From contig HG326877.1 in assembly GCA_000470055.1 (NCBI GenBank), forward strand, positions 62,001-126,000: a stretch of 64,000 nucleotides of DNA, read 5' to 3'. Source of the stretch: Campylobacter coli 76339. Its GTDB lineage: Bacteria > Campylobacterota > Campylobacteria > Campylobacterales > Campylobacteraceae. The translations under genes and the position numbers were made by a program. Shown here in pieces: positions 36,975 through 47,732 of this stretch (its first letter is position 1; every line of letters starts with the position of its first letter). Below the pieces are notes generated by a model, which saw only the letters and a program-made list of their open reading frames with translations, was not told the origin of the DNA and did no database searches.

Positions 36975-38656
36975 CACATATCCTTTTCGCCGAATTCGGT
37001 ATCATTTTGGATTAGGTTTTGTAAAAGTGCGGCAATTTCCTCACCCTTATCGCTTACCAAGCCTCGTAACTTTTCAAGTAAAACTTCATACTGGATAGAA
37101 TCCTCGTTGAAATTCTCCCCAAATCCCAGCTGCTCTTCGACTTTTTTTCTAGCCGCATTAAATTTCTCCAATGCGTCCTCAGCATCATCTAAAAGAGCAT
37201 TTGGACCTTGTTGCATTTCTTCTTGCGCAGCAACATCTTCAAGCATTTTTTGGGTAAATGGAGCAATAACTTTTTTGTAAAAAATAAAGAGCAAAATCGC
37301 TGCAATAAAATACTTAACCGGTGGTATAAACGGCTCAACAAAACGATTGTAAAAAGTTTTAACCTTGCTTTCAACTCTAACAGATTCGCGGTGGAAAGGT
37401 AAATTTTGCACCACTACACTATCCCCTCTATCGGCACTAAAGTTAATAGTATTTTTAACTATACTTTCCACACTTGCAAGCTCTTCCTTGCTTAAAGGAA
37501 CATATTCACTCTTTATGTCTCCATTTTCATCCACAACATCTTGATATCTTCCATCGATGGTTACTGCTGCTGAAGTACGCATAATGGTTGCAAATTGTTT
37601 TTTTGTATTTGTTATGGTTTTTGAAAGTTCATTATTTGTAGTGACTTGGTTTTTCTTATAGGTATCAATTTGCCCTTTATTATCAAGTCCTTCTACTGGA
37701 CCTATATTTGAAACCGCACCTGGTACACCTTGAATTTCAGGCTCTTTTCTACCTGTTCTTTCTTCATTTAAGGTTTGTTCACTTCGGACTATAGGATTTG
37801 GATCATAAATTTCACTTTGGGATTCTTGCTTAGAGAAATCAAAATCTATATTGACACTTACTCTTACCTTATCCATACCTCCTGCATAAGGAGCTAAGGT
37901 TTCCATGATTTTATCTTCCAAAGCTCTTTCTTGATCGCTTTTGTACTTAATTTGAGCACGAACCAAATCATCTTCATAAGCTTCTTGCTCATCTAAAGGC
38001 ACACCACTTTGATCGCTGATTCTTACATTTTCTTTGGTTAATTTTGGAATAGCAGCTGAAACTATGTTTTTAATCCCATCAATTTGCTTTCTAGTAAGTT
38101 TTAATCCCTCACGCACATTTACAACAACTGATGCTGTAGGAGGAATTTGCCTTTCGGTAAAAACACTGTCTTTTGGAAAGGCTATATGCACTACCGCACT
38201 GCGTATGGGCTCTAAAGTTTCAATTGTCCTTGCAAGCTCTCCTTCTATAGCTCTTTGATATTTTACTCTTTGTTCTTCATTTGTAGCCCCAAAACTTTGC
38301 GTATCAAAAGCTTCAAAACCCACGCGACTATCTTTTATCAATCCTTCGCTAGCAATAAACATTCTTTGGCGATATACTTGATCTTGGGGAACTAAAATTT
38401 TACTTTCGCTTTCTAATATATAAGGTACATTATTTTGTTCAAGTTTGGCCACAATAGCTGCAGAAGAGCTTGGATTAACATTATCAACTAAAACAGCATA
38501 GCCATTATTAGCACCGCTACTACCTCCACGAAATAGTGCTAAAAATACCAAAAATCCGACAACTACGACAATAGAAGCTGCGATAACTATGCGTTGCTTT
38601 CGAGTCAAATTTTGATAAAGCTGTCCAATTTGGTGGAACATATTTTTAAAATCCAT
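36974..38656 (-). CDS. fliF: Flagellar MS-ring protein FliF
   Basis: 560 residues with two membrane helices (near 23-43 and 437-455), a large periplasmic region with ring-building motifs and the C-terminal cytosolic tail that binds FliG (about 520-560). SVVVNVREGLKLTRKQIDGIKNIVSAAIPKL near 175 is a conserved RBM block. The MS ring is the base on which the motor and export gate assemble. First gene of the fliF-fliG-fliH-dxs run. The space to hisC is 87 nt. Confidence 0.97.
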   Translation of the reverse strand: MDFKNMFHQIGQLYQNLTRKQRIVIAASIVVVVGFLVFLALFRGGSSGANNGYAVLVDNVNPSSSAAIVAKLEQNNVPYILESESKILVPQDQVYRQRMFIASEGLIKDSRVGFEAFDTQSFGATNEEQRVKYQRAIEGELARTIETLEPIRSAVVHIAFPKDSVFTERQIPPTASVVVNVREGLKLTRKQIDGIKNIVSAAIPKLTKENVRISDQSGVPLDEQEAYEDDLVRAQIKYKSDQERALEDKIMETLAPYAGGMDKVRVSVNIDFDFSKQESQSEIYDPNPIVRSEQTLNEERTGRKEPEIQGVPGAVSNIGPVEGLDNKGQIDTYKKNQVTTNNELSKTITNTKKQFATIMRTSAAVTIDGRYQDVVDENGDIKSEYVPLSKEELASVESIVKNTINFSADRGDSVVVQNLPFHRESVRVESKVKTFYNRFVEPFIPPVKYFIAAILLFIFYKKVIAPFTQKMLEDVAAQEEMQQGPNALLDDAEDALEKFNAARKKVEEQLGFGENFNEDSIQYEVLLEKLRGLVSDKGEEIAALLQNLIQNDTEFGEKDM

Positions 38657-38743
38657 TAATTCTCATCCCTTAGTTTAGTGAATTTCACCCATTTTAATTC
38701 TAAAATATTATCAAAATAAACTATTTTTAGTTAAAAATCAAGC

Positions 38744-39838
38744 TTATTTTAAAATTTCTTCAAATTCTGTAAAAAATCTTTCATTTTCATAAGGTGTTCC
38801 TATGGTAATCCTTATAGCATTTAAACCATAGCTTTTTAGATTTCTTACTATTATACCCTTTTTAAGCAATTTTTCAGACAAATCTGTGCTATTTTTTTCC
38901 TCAAAAAAATAAGTAATAAAATTTGTATAACTTTCGATAAATTGAATGCCATGTTTATTGGCAAATTCCTTATAAAGCTCCATTTGAGAAAAATTATTTT
39001 CCAAAGTTTTTTTAGCAAATTCTTCATCATGTAAAGCCGCAACTGCTGCTTTTAATGCTAAATTGCTTACATTAAAAGGGGCGCGGAGTTTATAAAATGC
39101 GCTAATAATTTCTGCATTGGCTATACCATAACCTATGCGCAACCCACCCAATCCATAAAGTTTAGAAAAAGTTCCTAAATAAAGCACATTTTTAAATTCT
39201 TGCACAAGATCACAAGGCTTTAGATATTTGTTTTGATCTTTAAAACTTGCAAATTCATTATAAGCTGCATCAATTATCACCAAACAATTCTCATCAATAG
39301 CGCGTATAAATTCAAGCACCTCGTTTGTATCCAAGCACTCGCCCAAAGGATTGTTAGGTAAGCATAAAAATATAATCTCAATCTCATCTTTATGTGCTTC
39401 ATAAAGTGCTTTAAATTCGGATAAATCATGAGTGATACTTTGAGTTTTGTAACATTTTGCACCGCATTGTTTGGCATAAATTTCATACATAGCAAAAGTT
39501 ACCCCTGCTTGTAAAAAAGCATTTTGAGGGTTAAGCTTAGAATGTATAGCAAATTCAATAACTTGATCACTGCCTGCACCAATGATGATATTTTCATTTT
39601 TTACATTATATTTTTGTGCCAATTCACCTTTTAATTCTATCATAGTATCATCAGGATAAAGATTTGCTTTAAAAGCATTTTCTTGCAAAGCTTTAACCGC
39701 TTTAGGTGGAGCACCAAAAGGATTTTCATTACTAGCTAATTTTATCACTTCTTTTACGCCGTATTCTCTAGCAATAACTTCAATATCCTTACCTGGTTCA
39801 TAATTACTTAAATGATTTAAAAAATTATTGAATTTCAT
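38744..39838 (-). CDS. hisC: Histidinol-phosphate aminotransferase
   Basis: 364-residue PLP enzyme of histidine synthesis that may also transaminate aromatic keto acids. N-terminal [20 protein letters not shown] is typical; [10 protein letters not shown] near 31 binds substrate; PLP Lys in [18 protein letters not shown] near 220; [11 protein letters not shown] near 341. Start at 39838 chosen from homology; a longer in-frame ATG at 39886 is inside pheA. Overlaps pheA by 14 nt. Adjacent pheA suggests phenylalanine or tyrosine transamination as a second role (inference). Confidence 0.92.
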   Translation of the reverse strand: MKFNNFLNHLSNYEPGKDIEVIAREYGVKEVIKLASNENPFGAPPKAVKALQENAFKANLYPDDTMIELKGELAQKYNVKNENIIIGAGSDQVIEFAIHSKLNPQNAFLQAGVTFAMYEIYAKQCGAKCYKTQSITHDLSEFKALYEAHKDEIEIIFLCLPNNPLGECLDTNEVLEFIRAIDENCLVIIDAAYNEFASFKDQNKYLKPCDLVQEFKNVLYLGTFSKLYGLGGLRIGYGIANAEIISAFYKLRAPFNVSNLALKAAVAALHDEEFAKKTLENNFSQMELYKEFANKHGIQFIESYTNFITYFFEEKNSTDLSEKLLKKGIIVRNLKSYGLNAIRITIGTPYENERFFTEFEEILK

Positions 39839-40907
39839 TCTTTTCTCCTGATAAATAAGATCCAAGCCAAACCACCTCATCTGCATTTTTTAAAGCGCGT
39901 TGGACATTTTCATCATCAATATGCCCTTCAAAATCTATATAAAAACTATGTAAAAATTCTTTTGATTTTACAGGGCGAGATTCAAGCTTGGTAAGATTGA
40001 TATTTTCTTTTTTAAATTGCTCTAGCAAAGAACTAAGACCACCAGGCTTATGCGCAGTGTGAGCCAAAATAGAAGTTTTACAATTTGGCATTTTTGGATT
40101 TTTGATATCGCTTAAAATTAAAAATCTTGTACGATTTGCTGCATTATCTTCTATTTTATCAAAAAGTACAGGCACATTGTAAAGCTTTGCAGCTATTTTA
40201 GAACAAATTGCAGCCGAGTATTTATCTTGAGAAGCCAAATAAGCAGCATTCGCTGTGGATTTTGAAGGCACAAATTCTATAGCGCTTAATTCATGGCTTT
40301 CTAAAAATTTACGACATTGATTATAGCCTTGTGGATGAGAATAAATACGTTTTATCTCTTTTAAGTTTTCATTAATTCCTACAAAAGAATGATGAATATC
40401 CATATAAATTTCACCAAAAATTTTAAGCTCATTATACTTGCCTAAACAATCTAAAGTTACGCCTACAGCGCCTTCTGTGTTATTTTCTATAGGAACAACT
40501 CCATACTTTGCTTCTTTATTGTTAAGTTCTTTGAAAACATCTTCTATATTTGCAAGTGCGATATAGCGACTCATAGCACCAAAACGGCTCCTTGCTGCTT
40601 GATGAGTATAAGTACCTTCAGGCCCCAAATAAGCAACAATTTGAGGCATTTCTAAATTCCTTGAAACGGCAAAAATTTCTTGATAAATAGCCTCTATAGC
40701 ATTTTGATCTAAAAGACCTAAATTTGCGTTTTTTAAACGATTGATAATCGCTCTTTCACGTTCAGGACGATAAATTGCTCCACCGCTTGTTTGCTTGATC
40801 TCTCCTATGCTTTTAACATAGCTCATTCTTTCATTTAAAAGTTCTAAAATTTTATCATCTACCATATCGATTTTATTTCTAAAATCTTCTAAGTTTAAAT
40901 TTGGCAT
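39825..40907 (-). CDS. pheA: Bifunctional chorismate mutase / prephenate dehydratase
   Basis: 360 residues: AroQ chorismate mutase at 1-90 ([22 protein letters not shown]), prephenate dehydratase at 95-265 ([13 protein letters not shown] near 92; TRFLILS near 260), and a C-terminal ACT domain (about 275-355; [10 protein letters not shown] and [22 protein letters not shown]) for phenylalanine feedback. Makes phenylpyruvate for phenylalanine. Overlaps the HAD gene by 13 nt and hisC by 14 nt. Confidence 0.95.
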   Translation of the reverse strand: MPNLNLEDFRNKIDMVDDKILELLNERMSYVKSIGEIKQTSGGAIYRPERERAIINRLKNANLGLLDQNAIEAIYQEIFAVSRNLEMPQIVAYLGPEGTYTHQAARSRFGAMSRYIALANIEDVFKELNNKEAKYGVVPIENNTEGAVGVTLDCLGKYNELKIFGEIYMDIHHSFVGINENLKEIKRIYSHPQGYNQCRKFLESHELSAIEFVPSKSTANAAYLASQDKYSAAICSKIAAKLYNVPVLFDKIEDNAANRTRFLILSDIKNPKMPNCKTSILAHTAHKPGGLSSLLEQFKKENINLTKLESRPVKSKEFLHSFYIDFEGHIDDENVQRALKNADEVVWLGSYLSGEKNEIQ

Positions 40908-41662
40908 TTCAAATCCTTTAAAATTTCCAAAACGCTAGGATAAATTTTATCCACCATACCCGTATCAAGTCCTTTAGTATCACTTATTTTCCCACTTAAA
41001 ACAAGTAAGGTTTTCATACCCAATTCTTTAGCCTGAACCAAATCTCCCTTTAAATCATCGCTAATGATTTTAATATCTTCAAAATCAGCATTTTTATTGT
41101 AATTCCTTAAAAGCCTTAAAGCCTCTTTATAAAAAGCCGCGCTAGGCTTACCTACGACTTGGTATTTAAAATCAATAGCATTTTGCAACATTGCCATTAT
41201 GCTGCCCACGCCCGGATAAAGCCTGCCCTCTTTTTTATAAATACTACTCTCATGCATAGCGATAAATTGCACACCCTCTTTGGCGTATTCCATCATCAAA
41301 GCAAAATCTTGAAATTTAAAATCATCATAACTGGCAACAAGCACAGCCATAGGATTTTCAAAATCCATTTCAAATCCTAATTTTTCAAGGCTTTGTATAA
41401 ATTCCTCCGCACCAAAAGCCGCAACCTTGCAAGGCCTTAAAATATATCCTAAAACACTAAAAGGATCAATATAAGCATCCTCTTTGATGGCTAGTCCTTT
41501 TTGTCTTAACCTTTCTAAAAAATCAATTTTTTTTGTATTGTTAGTAATGACAACATAAGGAATATTTTTTGTATTTAGAAAATCGATCAATTCTTTAGCA
41601 CCGTAGATCAAAGATTTATCAGCATCTGAAATCAAAGTTCCTTGCACATCCAAAAAAAACAT
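40895..41662 (-). CDS. HAD-superfamily (NagD-like) phosphatase-type protein
   Basis: 255 residues of the HAD type IIA fold: motif I LDVQGTLI at residues 4-11, motif II VITNNTKK near 38, and a cap domain. Motif I normally reads DxDGT; here the second Asp is Gln. That residue is the general acid, so phosphatase activity may be reduced or altered. I recall the same in the C. jejuni homologue. The usual motif IV acidic pair is seen as ISDDLKGDL near 205. Substrate unknown. Ends overlap pheA; starts 2 nt after lysA's stop. Confidence 0.75.
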   Translation of the reverse strand: MFFLDVQGTLISDADKSLIYGAKELIDFLNTKNIPYVVITNNTKKIDFLERLRQKGLAIKEDAYIDPFSVLGYILRPCKVAAFGAEEFIQSLEKLGFEMDFENPMAVLVASYDDFKFQDFALMMEYAKEGVQFIAMHESSIYKKEGRLYPGVGSIMAMLQNAIDFKYQVVGKPSAAFYKEALRLLRNYNKNADFEDIKIISDDLKGDLVQAKELGMKTLLVLSGKISDTKGLDTGMVDKIYPSVLEILKDLKCQI

Positions 41663-41663
41663 T

Positions 41664-42872
41664 TTATCCCTTTAAAAATTGTTCTTCCAAGGCAATTTGT
41701 TCTTCAAAACTTTCTCTTTGGCGAATCATTCTCACCTCACCATTTTCAAAAGCTAATTCGCAAACTTTATTTCTTGTATTGTAATTACTGCTCATGCTAA
41801 AACCATAAGCTCCAGCATTTTTAATGACCATTATATCGCCATTTTGAGTGCTTGGCAAAGATCTTGCCTTAGCAAAAAAATCTCCACTTTCACAAATTCC
41901 ACCCACAACATCACAAAGGCTTTCTTCTCCTTGATTATAAGGCAGTAAAATTTCATGATAAGCTTCATACAAGCTCGGACGAATCAAATCATTCATAGCC
42001 CCATCCACTATAACAAAACGCTTTGTTTTATTGTGTTTTTCATAAAGCACAGAGCATACAAATTCTCCGCTATTAGCAACCAAAAATCTTCCTGGTTCCA
42101 TTCCTATAGTTACATCCAATCCGTGTAATTGAGCAAGTATTCCTTGTGCATAATCATAAAGATCAGGCTCTATATCTTCTTTTTCATATCTTACACCAAG
42201 CCCACCGCCTATATCAAAGAATTTAAGCTCTATTTGCAAGGCCTTAAGCTCTCTTACTAATTTTGCAACAATTGTAGCAGCCTCATGGATAGGAGAGATA
42301 TCCAATAATTGAGAACCTATATGAAAATGCACTCCAATAGGCTCTAAATGGGGTGAATTTTTAGCATAAAGATACATTTTTCTTGCAAGATCAATTTCTA
42401 CGCCAAATTTGTTCTCGTTTAAACCTGTGGAAATATAAGGATGGGTTTTAGCATCTACATTTGGATTGACACGGATACTTATTCTTGCTTTTAGATTGAG
42501 TTCTTTGGCTACACTTTCTAAAAGCATCATTTCGGCTTCACTTTCAAGATTGATATATAAAATATCATACTCTAAAGCAAGTTTTAATTCTTCTTGAGTT
42601 TTTCCTACACCACTAAAAATTATCTTATAAGATTTAGCCCCTGCTTTTAAAGCACGCTTAACCTCTCCTATACTCACGCAATCAAACCCACTGTCAAGTT
42701 TCGCAAGCATTTGCAAAAGACTTAAATTTGAGTTTGCCTTTACTGCGTAAAAAATTTGAGACTTTCTAGCTTTGAAAGCATTTTTAAGTTTTAAAAAACG
42801 CTCTTTAATAAAATCAAAATCATAAATATAAAAAGGGGTTTGAAATTCATCTTTGAGTTTTTTATAATCCAT
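41664..42872 (-). CDS. lysA: Diaminopimelate decarboxylase
   Basis: 402-residue fold-type III PLP enzyme that makes lysine from meso-diaminopimelate. The PLP Lys is in FYAVKANSNL near residue 42; HFHIGSQL near 187, GGGLGVRYEKED near 222 and the GMEPGRFLVA block near 260 are conserved, as is CESGDFF near 324 (catalytic Cys from the other subunit). Followed after 1 nt by the HAD gene; precedes with an intergenic gap of 41 nt from lptG. Confidence 0.96.
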   Translation of the reverse strand: MDYKKLKDEFQTPFYIYDFDFIKERFLKLKNAFKARKSQIFYAVKANSNLSLLQMLAKLDSGFDCVSIGEVKRALKAGAKSYKIIFSGVGKTQEELKLALEYDILYINLESEAEMMLLESVAKELNLKARISIRVNPNVDAKTHPYISTGLNENKFGVEIDLARKMYLYAKNSPHLEPIGVHFHIGSQLLDISPIHEAATIVAKLVRELKALQIELKFFDIGGGLGVRYEKEDIEPDLYDYAQGILAQLHGLDVTIGMEPGRFLVANSGEFVCSVLYEKHNKTKRFVIVDGAMNDLIRPSLYEAYHEILLPYNQGEESLCDVVGGICESGDFFAKARSLPSTQNGDIMVIKNAGAYGFSMSSNYNTRNKVCELAFENGEVRMIRQRESFEEQIALEEQFLKG

Positions 42873-42913
42873 TTTTCGCCTTTATTTTTAATTTTACTAT
42901 ATTAAAGCTTAAT

Positions 42914-43972
42914 TTATCGGTGTTTGTAGAACATAAAACCACCTAGAAAAATTAACAAAACAATAGGCATAACAATACCTAATTCACTTAAAATCACGCC
43001 ATTTTCACTCAGTCTTGATAGTAAAAATAACATACCCCAAGCAAGCAAAGTAACGACAAAAGCTACAAAAGCTACAAAAGCTAGATTAAAAAATCTTGCA
43101 ATAACTGGAAAAAAATAATACATAATAAGCATTAAAAAAGGTGCAAAAAACGGCATAAATACAAGCTTGTAAAGATTGATTTTAAGTGATTCTATGCTGA
43201 TATTTTGCGTTTTAAAAAGTTCCAAGCTCTCTAGTATATCTAAGATAGAATAATCGCTATCACTAGCTACCCCTTCAATAATCTTAGGCTTAAAGCCTTC
43301 AAGGGTATTAAGCTCTTTAAATTCTCTGATATTTAATCCCTTATCACCAAGTCCATACTCTTTAGGAAGCAAGGTTAAATTTCCTTCTTTCAAAGTCCAA
43401 TTTTCTCTTTCAAAAATCCCACTTTTAGCTTCGATAAAAGAACTTAAATTTAAATCCTTGATATTGAAAATCTTGATATTTTGCGCGGTATTTTGACCAT
43501 TATTGATCTTAGAAATATAAATAAATTCATCATTAAATTTTAAAAAAACTTCACCACTTTGTTTTAGCATAGTGCCATTTTTTAGAATATTTCTTTTATA
43601 ATCATTTGCATAAGCAAAAGGAGTAAAATTTAACCCCACATACACAAAGCAAAAAAATAAAGCCCATAAAAAAGGAAACAATATAACCAAATTTTTACTA
43701 AGCCCTAAAGCATAAAGACTCACAAATTCATTGGCTCTTATCATAGAAACCAAAGAAAGCACTAAAGCAAAGATCAAAGAAACGGGTAAAACATAAGTAA
43801 CAGCAGAAAAAGCTAAAAAAATCACATATAATACGCTAAGATTTGCTGCATCGGGTAAGTCATTGAAATTTAAAAGTAGGTCAATACCGCAATAAAAACC
43901 CAGCAAAGACAGAAAGATAATGAAAAAATTTTTAAGATAAATTCCTGAAATAAAACGAAAAAATATCCACAT
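42914..43972 (-). CDS. lptG: LptG/LptF-type (YjgP/YjgQ) LPS export permease
   Basis: 352 residues: three membrane helices before residue 120, a periplasmic jellyroll-like domain (about 130-260), and three C-terminal helices. NEFVSLYALGLSKNLV near 86 resembles the coupling-helix segment of the family. With LptB2 it lifts lipooligosaccharide from the inner membrane to the LptC-A-D bridge. LptF and LptG cannot be separated by eye; the symbol is taken from C. jejuni order. Sits 1 nt before pth. Confidence 0.8.
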   Translation of the reverse strand: MWIFFRFISGIYLKNFFIIFLSLLGFYCGIDLLLNFNDLPDAANLSVLYVIFLAFSAVTYVLPVSLIFALVLSLVSMIRANEFVSLYALGLSKNLVILFPFLWALFFCFVYVGLNFTPFAYANDYKRNILKNGTMLKQSGEVFLKFNDEFIYISKINNGQNTAQNIKIFNIKDLNLSSFIEAKSGIFERENWTLKEGNLTLLPKEYGLGDKGLNIREFKELNTLEGFKPKIIEGVASDSDYSILDILESLELFKTQNISIESLKINLYKLVFMPFFAPFLMLIMYYFFPVIARFFNLAFVAFVAFVVTLLAWGMLFLLSRLSENGVILSELGIVMPIVLLIFLGGFMFYKHR

Positions 43973-43973
43973 C

Positions 43974-44516
43974 TTAAGCCTTTAAGCTATATTTTGAAGA
44001 TATGGCCGATAAATCATCGTTACGGATAAGCTCAAGTAAAGCTTTTTTAGAATGCTCCAAAACCTTACTTAAAATTAACTCTTCTTCAGCCCTAAATTTA
44101 CCCAAAACATGAGAAATAACATTCTCACCCTTGCCCACTCCTATACGCACTCTTTCATAATCGCTTCCGCATAAATTATCTATGCTTTTAAGCCCATTAT
44201 GCCCTCCGCTAGAACCACCTCTTTTAAAACGCAAAGCACCTAAATTGATATCGATATCATCATGAATGACTATAATTCTTTCACATTTATAAAAATCATT
44301 TACTGCTTTTACACTTAATCCAGAATTATTCATATAAGTATGAGGTTTAAGAAATAAAGAAGAGCCTATTTTAAAAAGCTCTCCTTTGAATTTTGAGTTT
44401 GTGAGATTTGTGAAATTGCCTTCTTTTAAAAGCAAATCAATAAGCATAAAGCCGACATTATGGCGAGTATTTTCATACTCTTTGCCTATATTGCCAAGCC
44501 CTACGACTAAGATCAT
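43974..44516 (-). CDS. pth: Peptidyl-tRNA hydrolase
   Basis: 180 residues. The catalytic His is in [14 protein letters not shown] at about residue 19, with Asn in [14 protein letters not shown] near 63, Asp in [30 protein letters not shown] near 89, and the second Asn in that block. It releases peptides from stalled peptidyl-tRNA. Overlaps rplY by 4 nt upstream, the common rplY-pth pairing. Confidence 0.97.
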   Translation of the reverse strand: MILVVGLGNIGKEYENTRHNVGFMLIDLLLKEGNFTNLTNSKFKGELFKIGSSLFLKPHTYMNNSGLSVKAVNDFYKCERIIVIHDDIDINLGALRFKRGGSSGGHNGLKSIDNLCGSDYERVRIGVGKGENVISHVLGKFRAEEELILSKVLEHSKKALLELIRNDDLSAISSKYSLKA

Positions 44517-45049
44517 CTAGCTTTTTCTACGCCCACTACCGCTACTCTATCAGCATCTATCATAGTTACACCCTCAGGCACTACGATATCGCGAACAAGC
44601 AAAGCATCACCCACATCAAGCTTACTTACATCAAGCTCGAAGAAATTTGGTAAATTTTCTGCTGCGCATTTTACTTTCAATCTTCTTTTTGATTGAATTA
44701 AAACACCTTTATTTTTAAGACCGATAGCTGTTCCTTTGATTTTAACTGGAACCATGTATTTAGAAATAACACCTTTTTGTGCAACTTTCAAATCCACATG
44801 TTTAAGTTCTGCAGTCACAGGATCTTTTTGATAATCCACTACAACAACATTTAAAGTTTGTGAACCTACTTTTACATCAAAAGCTAAAGTTGTTTTTTTA
44901 CGAACTTCCTTGATAAAGTCATTTACTTTGAAAGCAGCATTGATGTTTTCTAATCCTTTTCCATAGATGTTTGCGATTAGATAACCATCTCTTTTTAAAG
45001 CTTTAGCTGCTTTTCTACCGATACTCTCTCTAACGATACCTTCTAACAT
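44513..45049 (-). CDS. rplY: 50S ribosomal protein L25 (CTC family)
   Basis: 178 residues: N-terminal L25 domain with [26 protein letters not shown], and a C-terminal beta domain of the CTC/TL5 form (residues 95-178). It binds 5S rRNA. Start at 45049 follows an AAGGAAA site. First gene of the rplY-pth-lptG-lysA run; the divergent SMR genes start 134 nt away. Confidence 0.95.
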   Translation of the reverse strand: MLEGIVRESIGRKAAKALKRDGYLIANIYGKGLENINAAFKVNDFIKEVRKKTTLAFDVKVGSQTLNVVVVDYQKDPVTAELKHVDLKVAQKGVISKYMVPVKIKGTAIGLKNKGVLIQSKRRLKVKCAAENLPNFFELDVSKLDVGDALLVRDIVVPEGVTMIDADRVAVVGVEKAR

Positions 45050-45145
45050 CTTTTTCCTTTCTTAAAAAATAAGCTTATAATTGTAGCTAATTTTGGCTTA
45101 GGTAAAAGTAAATTTATGATAGTTTTTTATTTACTTTGTTTTGGC

Positions 45146-45151
45146 TATAAT
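45146..45151 (+). promoter_or_regulatory. -10 box for the SMR gene pair
   Basis: ttttggcTATAATtgccg, perfect -10 with a T-rich upstream stretch, 32 nt before the first SMR ATG. Confidence 0.6.
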
Positions 45152-45182
45152 TGCCGCGCAAAAAATATTAAGGAGGCGCATA

Positions 45183-45512
45183 ATGAATACCAATATCGCG
45201 TGGTTTATGGTTATTTTTGGTGGGCTTATAGAATGTTTTTGGGTAGGCGGACTTAAGTATTCTACAGAGCTTTGGCAATATATACTGACTATTATCGGCA
45301 TTTGCATCTCTTTTATCTGTCTTTTTAAGGCATGTGAAAAGCTTGAAGTAAGCATTGCTTATAGTGTTTTTGTAGGTATTGGGACTGTTGGTATTGTTTT
45401 AAATGAAATATTTCTTTTTGATATCGAGGTTTCAGCAACTAAAATTGTTTTAATTGCTCTTATACTTTTAAGCACTATAGGACTTAAATTTACAAGCAAG
45501 GAAAGCAAATAA
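45183..45512 (+). CDS. Small multidrug resistance (SMR) transporter subunit 1
   Basis: 109 residues, four membrane helices. The SMR catalytic Glu is in VIFGGLIECFWVGGLKYS near residue 16; AYSVFVGIGTVGIVLNEIFLF near 65 is the helix-3 block. Second of the family's signature positions, the first Trp-x-x-Lys element, is replaced by WVGGLK. Paired SMR genes usually form obligate heterodimers with opposite topology. Export substrates of the homologous C. jejuni pair are not well defined. Strong AAGGAGG site upstream; start 45183 rather than an earlier in-frame ATG at 45141 that lies before the -10 box. Confidence 0.88.
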   Translation: MNTNIAWFMVIFGGLIECFWVGGLKYSTELWQYILTIIGICISFICLFKACEKLEVSIAYSVFVGIGTVGIVLNEIFLFDIEVSATKIVLIALILLSTIGLKFTSKESK

Positions 45513-45513
45513 C

Positions 45514-45828
45514 ATGGAATGGATCTTTTTATTCATAGCTGCTATATTTGAAGTTTTAGGTGTGATAGTGATGAAACAACTCGTCCTTACTAAAAACAAA
45601 TTTTACCTTTTAATTTTTATCATTTGTTTTGCTTTATCATTTAGCTTTTTAAGTCTTAGTATGCAAAATATCGCTATGACCGTAGCTTATTCTATATGGA
45701 CAGGGGCTGGCACCGCAGGTGGGGTTATAGTAGGTGTGCTTTTTTACAAAGAAAACAAAAGCTTTTTAAAACTTTTTTTAATAGCACTTATCATCGCTTG
45801 CACAGTGGGCTTAAAAATTCTTTCATAG
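45514..45828 (+). CDS. Small multidrug resistance (SMR) transporter subunit 2
   Basis: 104 residues, four helices. Glu in [17 protein letters not shown] near residue 14; [23 protein letters not shown] near 63 is the conserved helix-3 motif of SMR proteins. Starts 1 nt after the first SMR gene, so the two are translated together, which supports a heterodimer. Its end lies 8 nt before the bioD start, so it may also be cotranscribed with bioD. Confidence 0.88.
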   Translation: MEWIFLFIAAIFEVLGVIVMKQLVLTKNKFYLLIFIICFALSFSFLSLSMQNIAMTVAYSIWTGAGTAGGVIVGVLFYKENKSFLKLFLIALIIACTVGLKILS

Positions 45829-45836
45829 AGCAAAAA

Positions 45837-46409
45837 ATGAAAATATACATTAGCGGTATAGATACGGATGTTGGCAAGACTTATTTGAGTGCTAGAATTT
45901 GTAAAGAATTGGGATTTGATTATTTTAAACTCATTCAAGCAGGGACACCAAAAGATAGTGATGAAGTGGCTAAATTCAGCCCTAAAACTAAGATTTTTAA
46001 AGAGGGTATATGTTTACAAACTCCCGCTTCACCACATAAGGCAAGAATTTTAGAAAAATTAAACTATAAAGCCTTTGATATACAAATTCCACAAAGCAAT
46101 AAACTCATCATAGAGCTTGCGGGTGGGCTTTTTTCACCTATTGATGATGAAAAAACCATGATTGATTATATGAGCAAATTTAAATACCCCACCCTTTTGG
46201 TAGCCAAAGACTATCTAGGAAGCATCAATCATACGCTTTTAAGTATAGAAGCTTTAAAACAAAGGGGTATTGAAATCCTTGCTTTGATTTTAAAGAGTGA
46301 AGATCATTTTAGCAAGGATTTTATCAGCAAATATACACAAATTCCTATCATAGAATTTGACGATAAGGTTTGCGAAAATCTCTCAAAAATCCTTAAAAAT
46401 TTGCTCTAA
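45837..46409 (+). CDS. bioD: Dethiobiotin synthetase
   Basis: 190 residues; ATP-dependent closure of the ureido ring of dethiobiotin. P-loop [15 protein letters not shown] at residues 6-20 is the family signature, with the catalytic Lys in [13 protein letters not shown] near 37 and [14 protein letters not shown] loop ([11 protein letters not shown]) near 98. Start at 45837 chosen because of the signature position; upstream in-frame sequence overlaps the SMR gene in another frame. Weak ribosome site (agag). Ends 27 nt inside the convergent bioA tail. Confidence 0.93.
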   Translation: MKIYISGIDTDVGKTYLSARICKELGFDYFKLIQAGTPKDSDEVAKFSPKTKIFKEGICLQTPASPHKARILEKLNYKAFDIQIPQSNKLIIELAGGLFSPIDDEKTMIDYMSKFKYPTLLVAKDYLGSINHTLLSIEALKQRGIEILALILKSEDHFSKDFISKYTQIPIIEFDDKVCENLSKILKNLL

Positions 46410-47666
46410 AGTATCTACCACGAAAGAAATTTGCTCTTTGGTGATGATGTAAGGGGGCATAAAATAAATCGTATTTGCCAAAGGCCTTAAAAGCAAACCT
46501 TTTTCCAAGGCCTTCCTAAATACAAAAAGTCCTACTCGTTTATACTTGGTGCTTAAAATATCAAAAGCACTGATCATCCCGCAAGTTCTAAAATTACCCA
46601 AAAAGTCAAATTTTTCAAGCCTTGAAAATTCTTTTTTGATAAACTCGCTTAAAATTTGATTTTTTTCTAAAATATTTTCATTCTCAAAGATATCTAAAAC
46701 CGCATTTGCTGCCGCACAGGCTAAGGTATTTCCCGTATAGCTATGAGAATGTAAAAAAGCCTTTTGGCTTTCATAAGTATCATAAAAAGCATTATAAATT
46801 TCATCTCTTGTAAGCACTACAGAAAGTGGCATAAATCCACCCGTAATCCCTTTCGAAAGACAGATAAAATCAGGGCTTTCTTTACATTGATGTAAAGCAA
46901 ATAAACTCCCTGTGCGCCCAAAACCCACAGCGATTTCATCAAAAATCACTTGCACTCCAAATTGATGGCAAAGCTTTATAGCCTCATCAATAAACCCTGC
47001 TTGATACATATGCATATTTCCCGCACATTGCACCAAGGGTTCAAGTATAAAAGCGCAAATTTCACTTGCATTTTTTTCTAAAATATCTTTTAAAATTTCA
47101 AGCTCTTGAGTGTAATCTTTACTTTGTGGCACAGGCGTGCTTAAACACTCTAAAAGTAAAGGCTTATAAGTATCTTTATAAAGCGCTACATCTCCTACAC
47201 TTAAGGCTCCTAAGGTTTCACCATGATAAGAATTGCTTAAAGATAAAAATTTACTTTTTTTCACTCCCTTATTTAAATGATAATGAAAGCTCATCTTAAG
47301 TGCGACTTCAATAGCGCTTGAGCCATTATCCGCATAAAAACATTTATTAAAATTCCTGCCTACTTTTTCGCAAAGTCTTGCAGAAAGCTTGATGATGGGC
47401 TCATGTGTAAAACCTGCTAAAATCACATGCTCTAGCTCATCAACTTGTTTTTTAATGGCATTTGCGATTTTTTCATTACAATGCCCAAAAAGATTTACCC
47501 ACCACGAGCTCACACAATCCATATAAGCCTTATCATCAAAATCATAAAGCCACACTCCTTTAGCTCTTTTTATAGGAATGAGTGGCAAATTTTCATGATC
47601 TTTCATTTGCGTACAAGGGTGCCAAATATGCTCTAAATCGAGTTTTTTTAAAATTTCATTTTGCAT
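46383..47666 (-). CDS. bioA: Adenosylmethionine-8-amino-7-oxononanoate aminotransferase
   Basis: 427-residue PLP class III aminotransferase: makes diaminopelargonate (KAPA to DAPA) using [22 protein letters not shown] near residue 13 is the BioA hallmark; PLP Asp in [15 protein letters not shown] near 240; PLP Lys in [14 protein letters not shown] near 270; [15 protein letters not shown] near 302. Divergent from bioF, with 66 nt between the two starts. Confidence 0.95.
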   Translation of the reverse strand: MQNEILKKLDLEHIWHPCTQMKDHENLPLIPIKRAKGVWLYDFDDKAYMDCVSSWWVNLFGHCNEKIANAIKKQVDELEHVILAGFTHEPIIKLSARLCEKVGRNFNKCFYADNGSSAIEVALKMSFHYHLNKGVKKSKFLSLSNSYHGETLGALSVGDVALYKDTYKPLLLECLSTPVPQSKDYTQELEILKDILEKNASEICAFILEPLVQCAGNMHMYQAGFIDEAIKLCHQFGVQVIFDEIAVGFGRTGSLFALHQCKESPDFICLSKGITGGFMPLSVVLTRDEIYNAFYDTYESQKAFLHSHSYTGNTLACAAANAVLDIFENENILEKNQILSEFIKKEFSRLEKFDFLGNFRTCGMISAFDILSTKYKRVGLFVFRKALEKGLLLRPLANTIYFMPPYIITKEQISFVVDTLEQIFKDF

Positions 47667-47732
47667 TATAACTTCTTTTTTAAATATATTTTGGCAAAAT
47701 AATACTTTAAATTTCTGAATTTTAGGAAAAAA

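Noticed and set aside
47066..47299. 77-codon plus-strand frame antisense to bioA
   Set aside because: Entirely inside bioA; composition is that of an antisense shadow.
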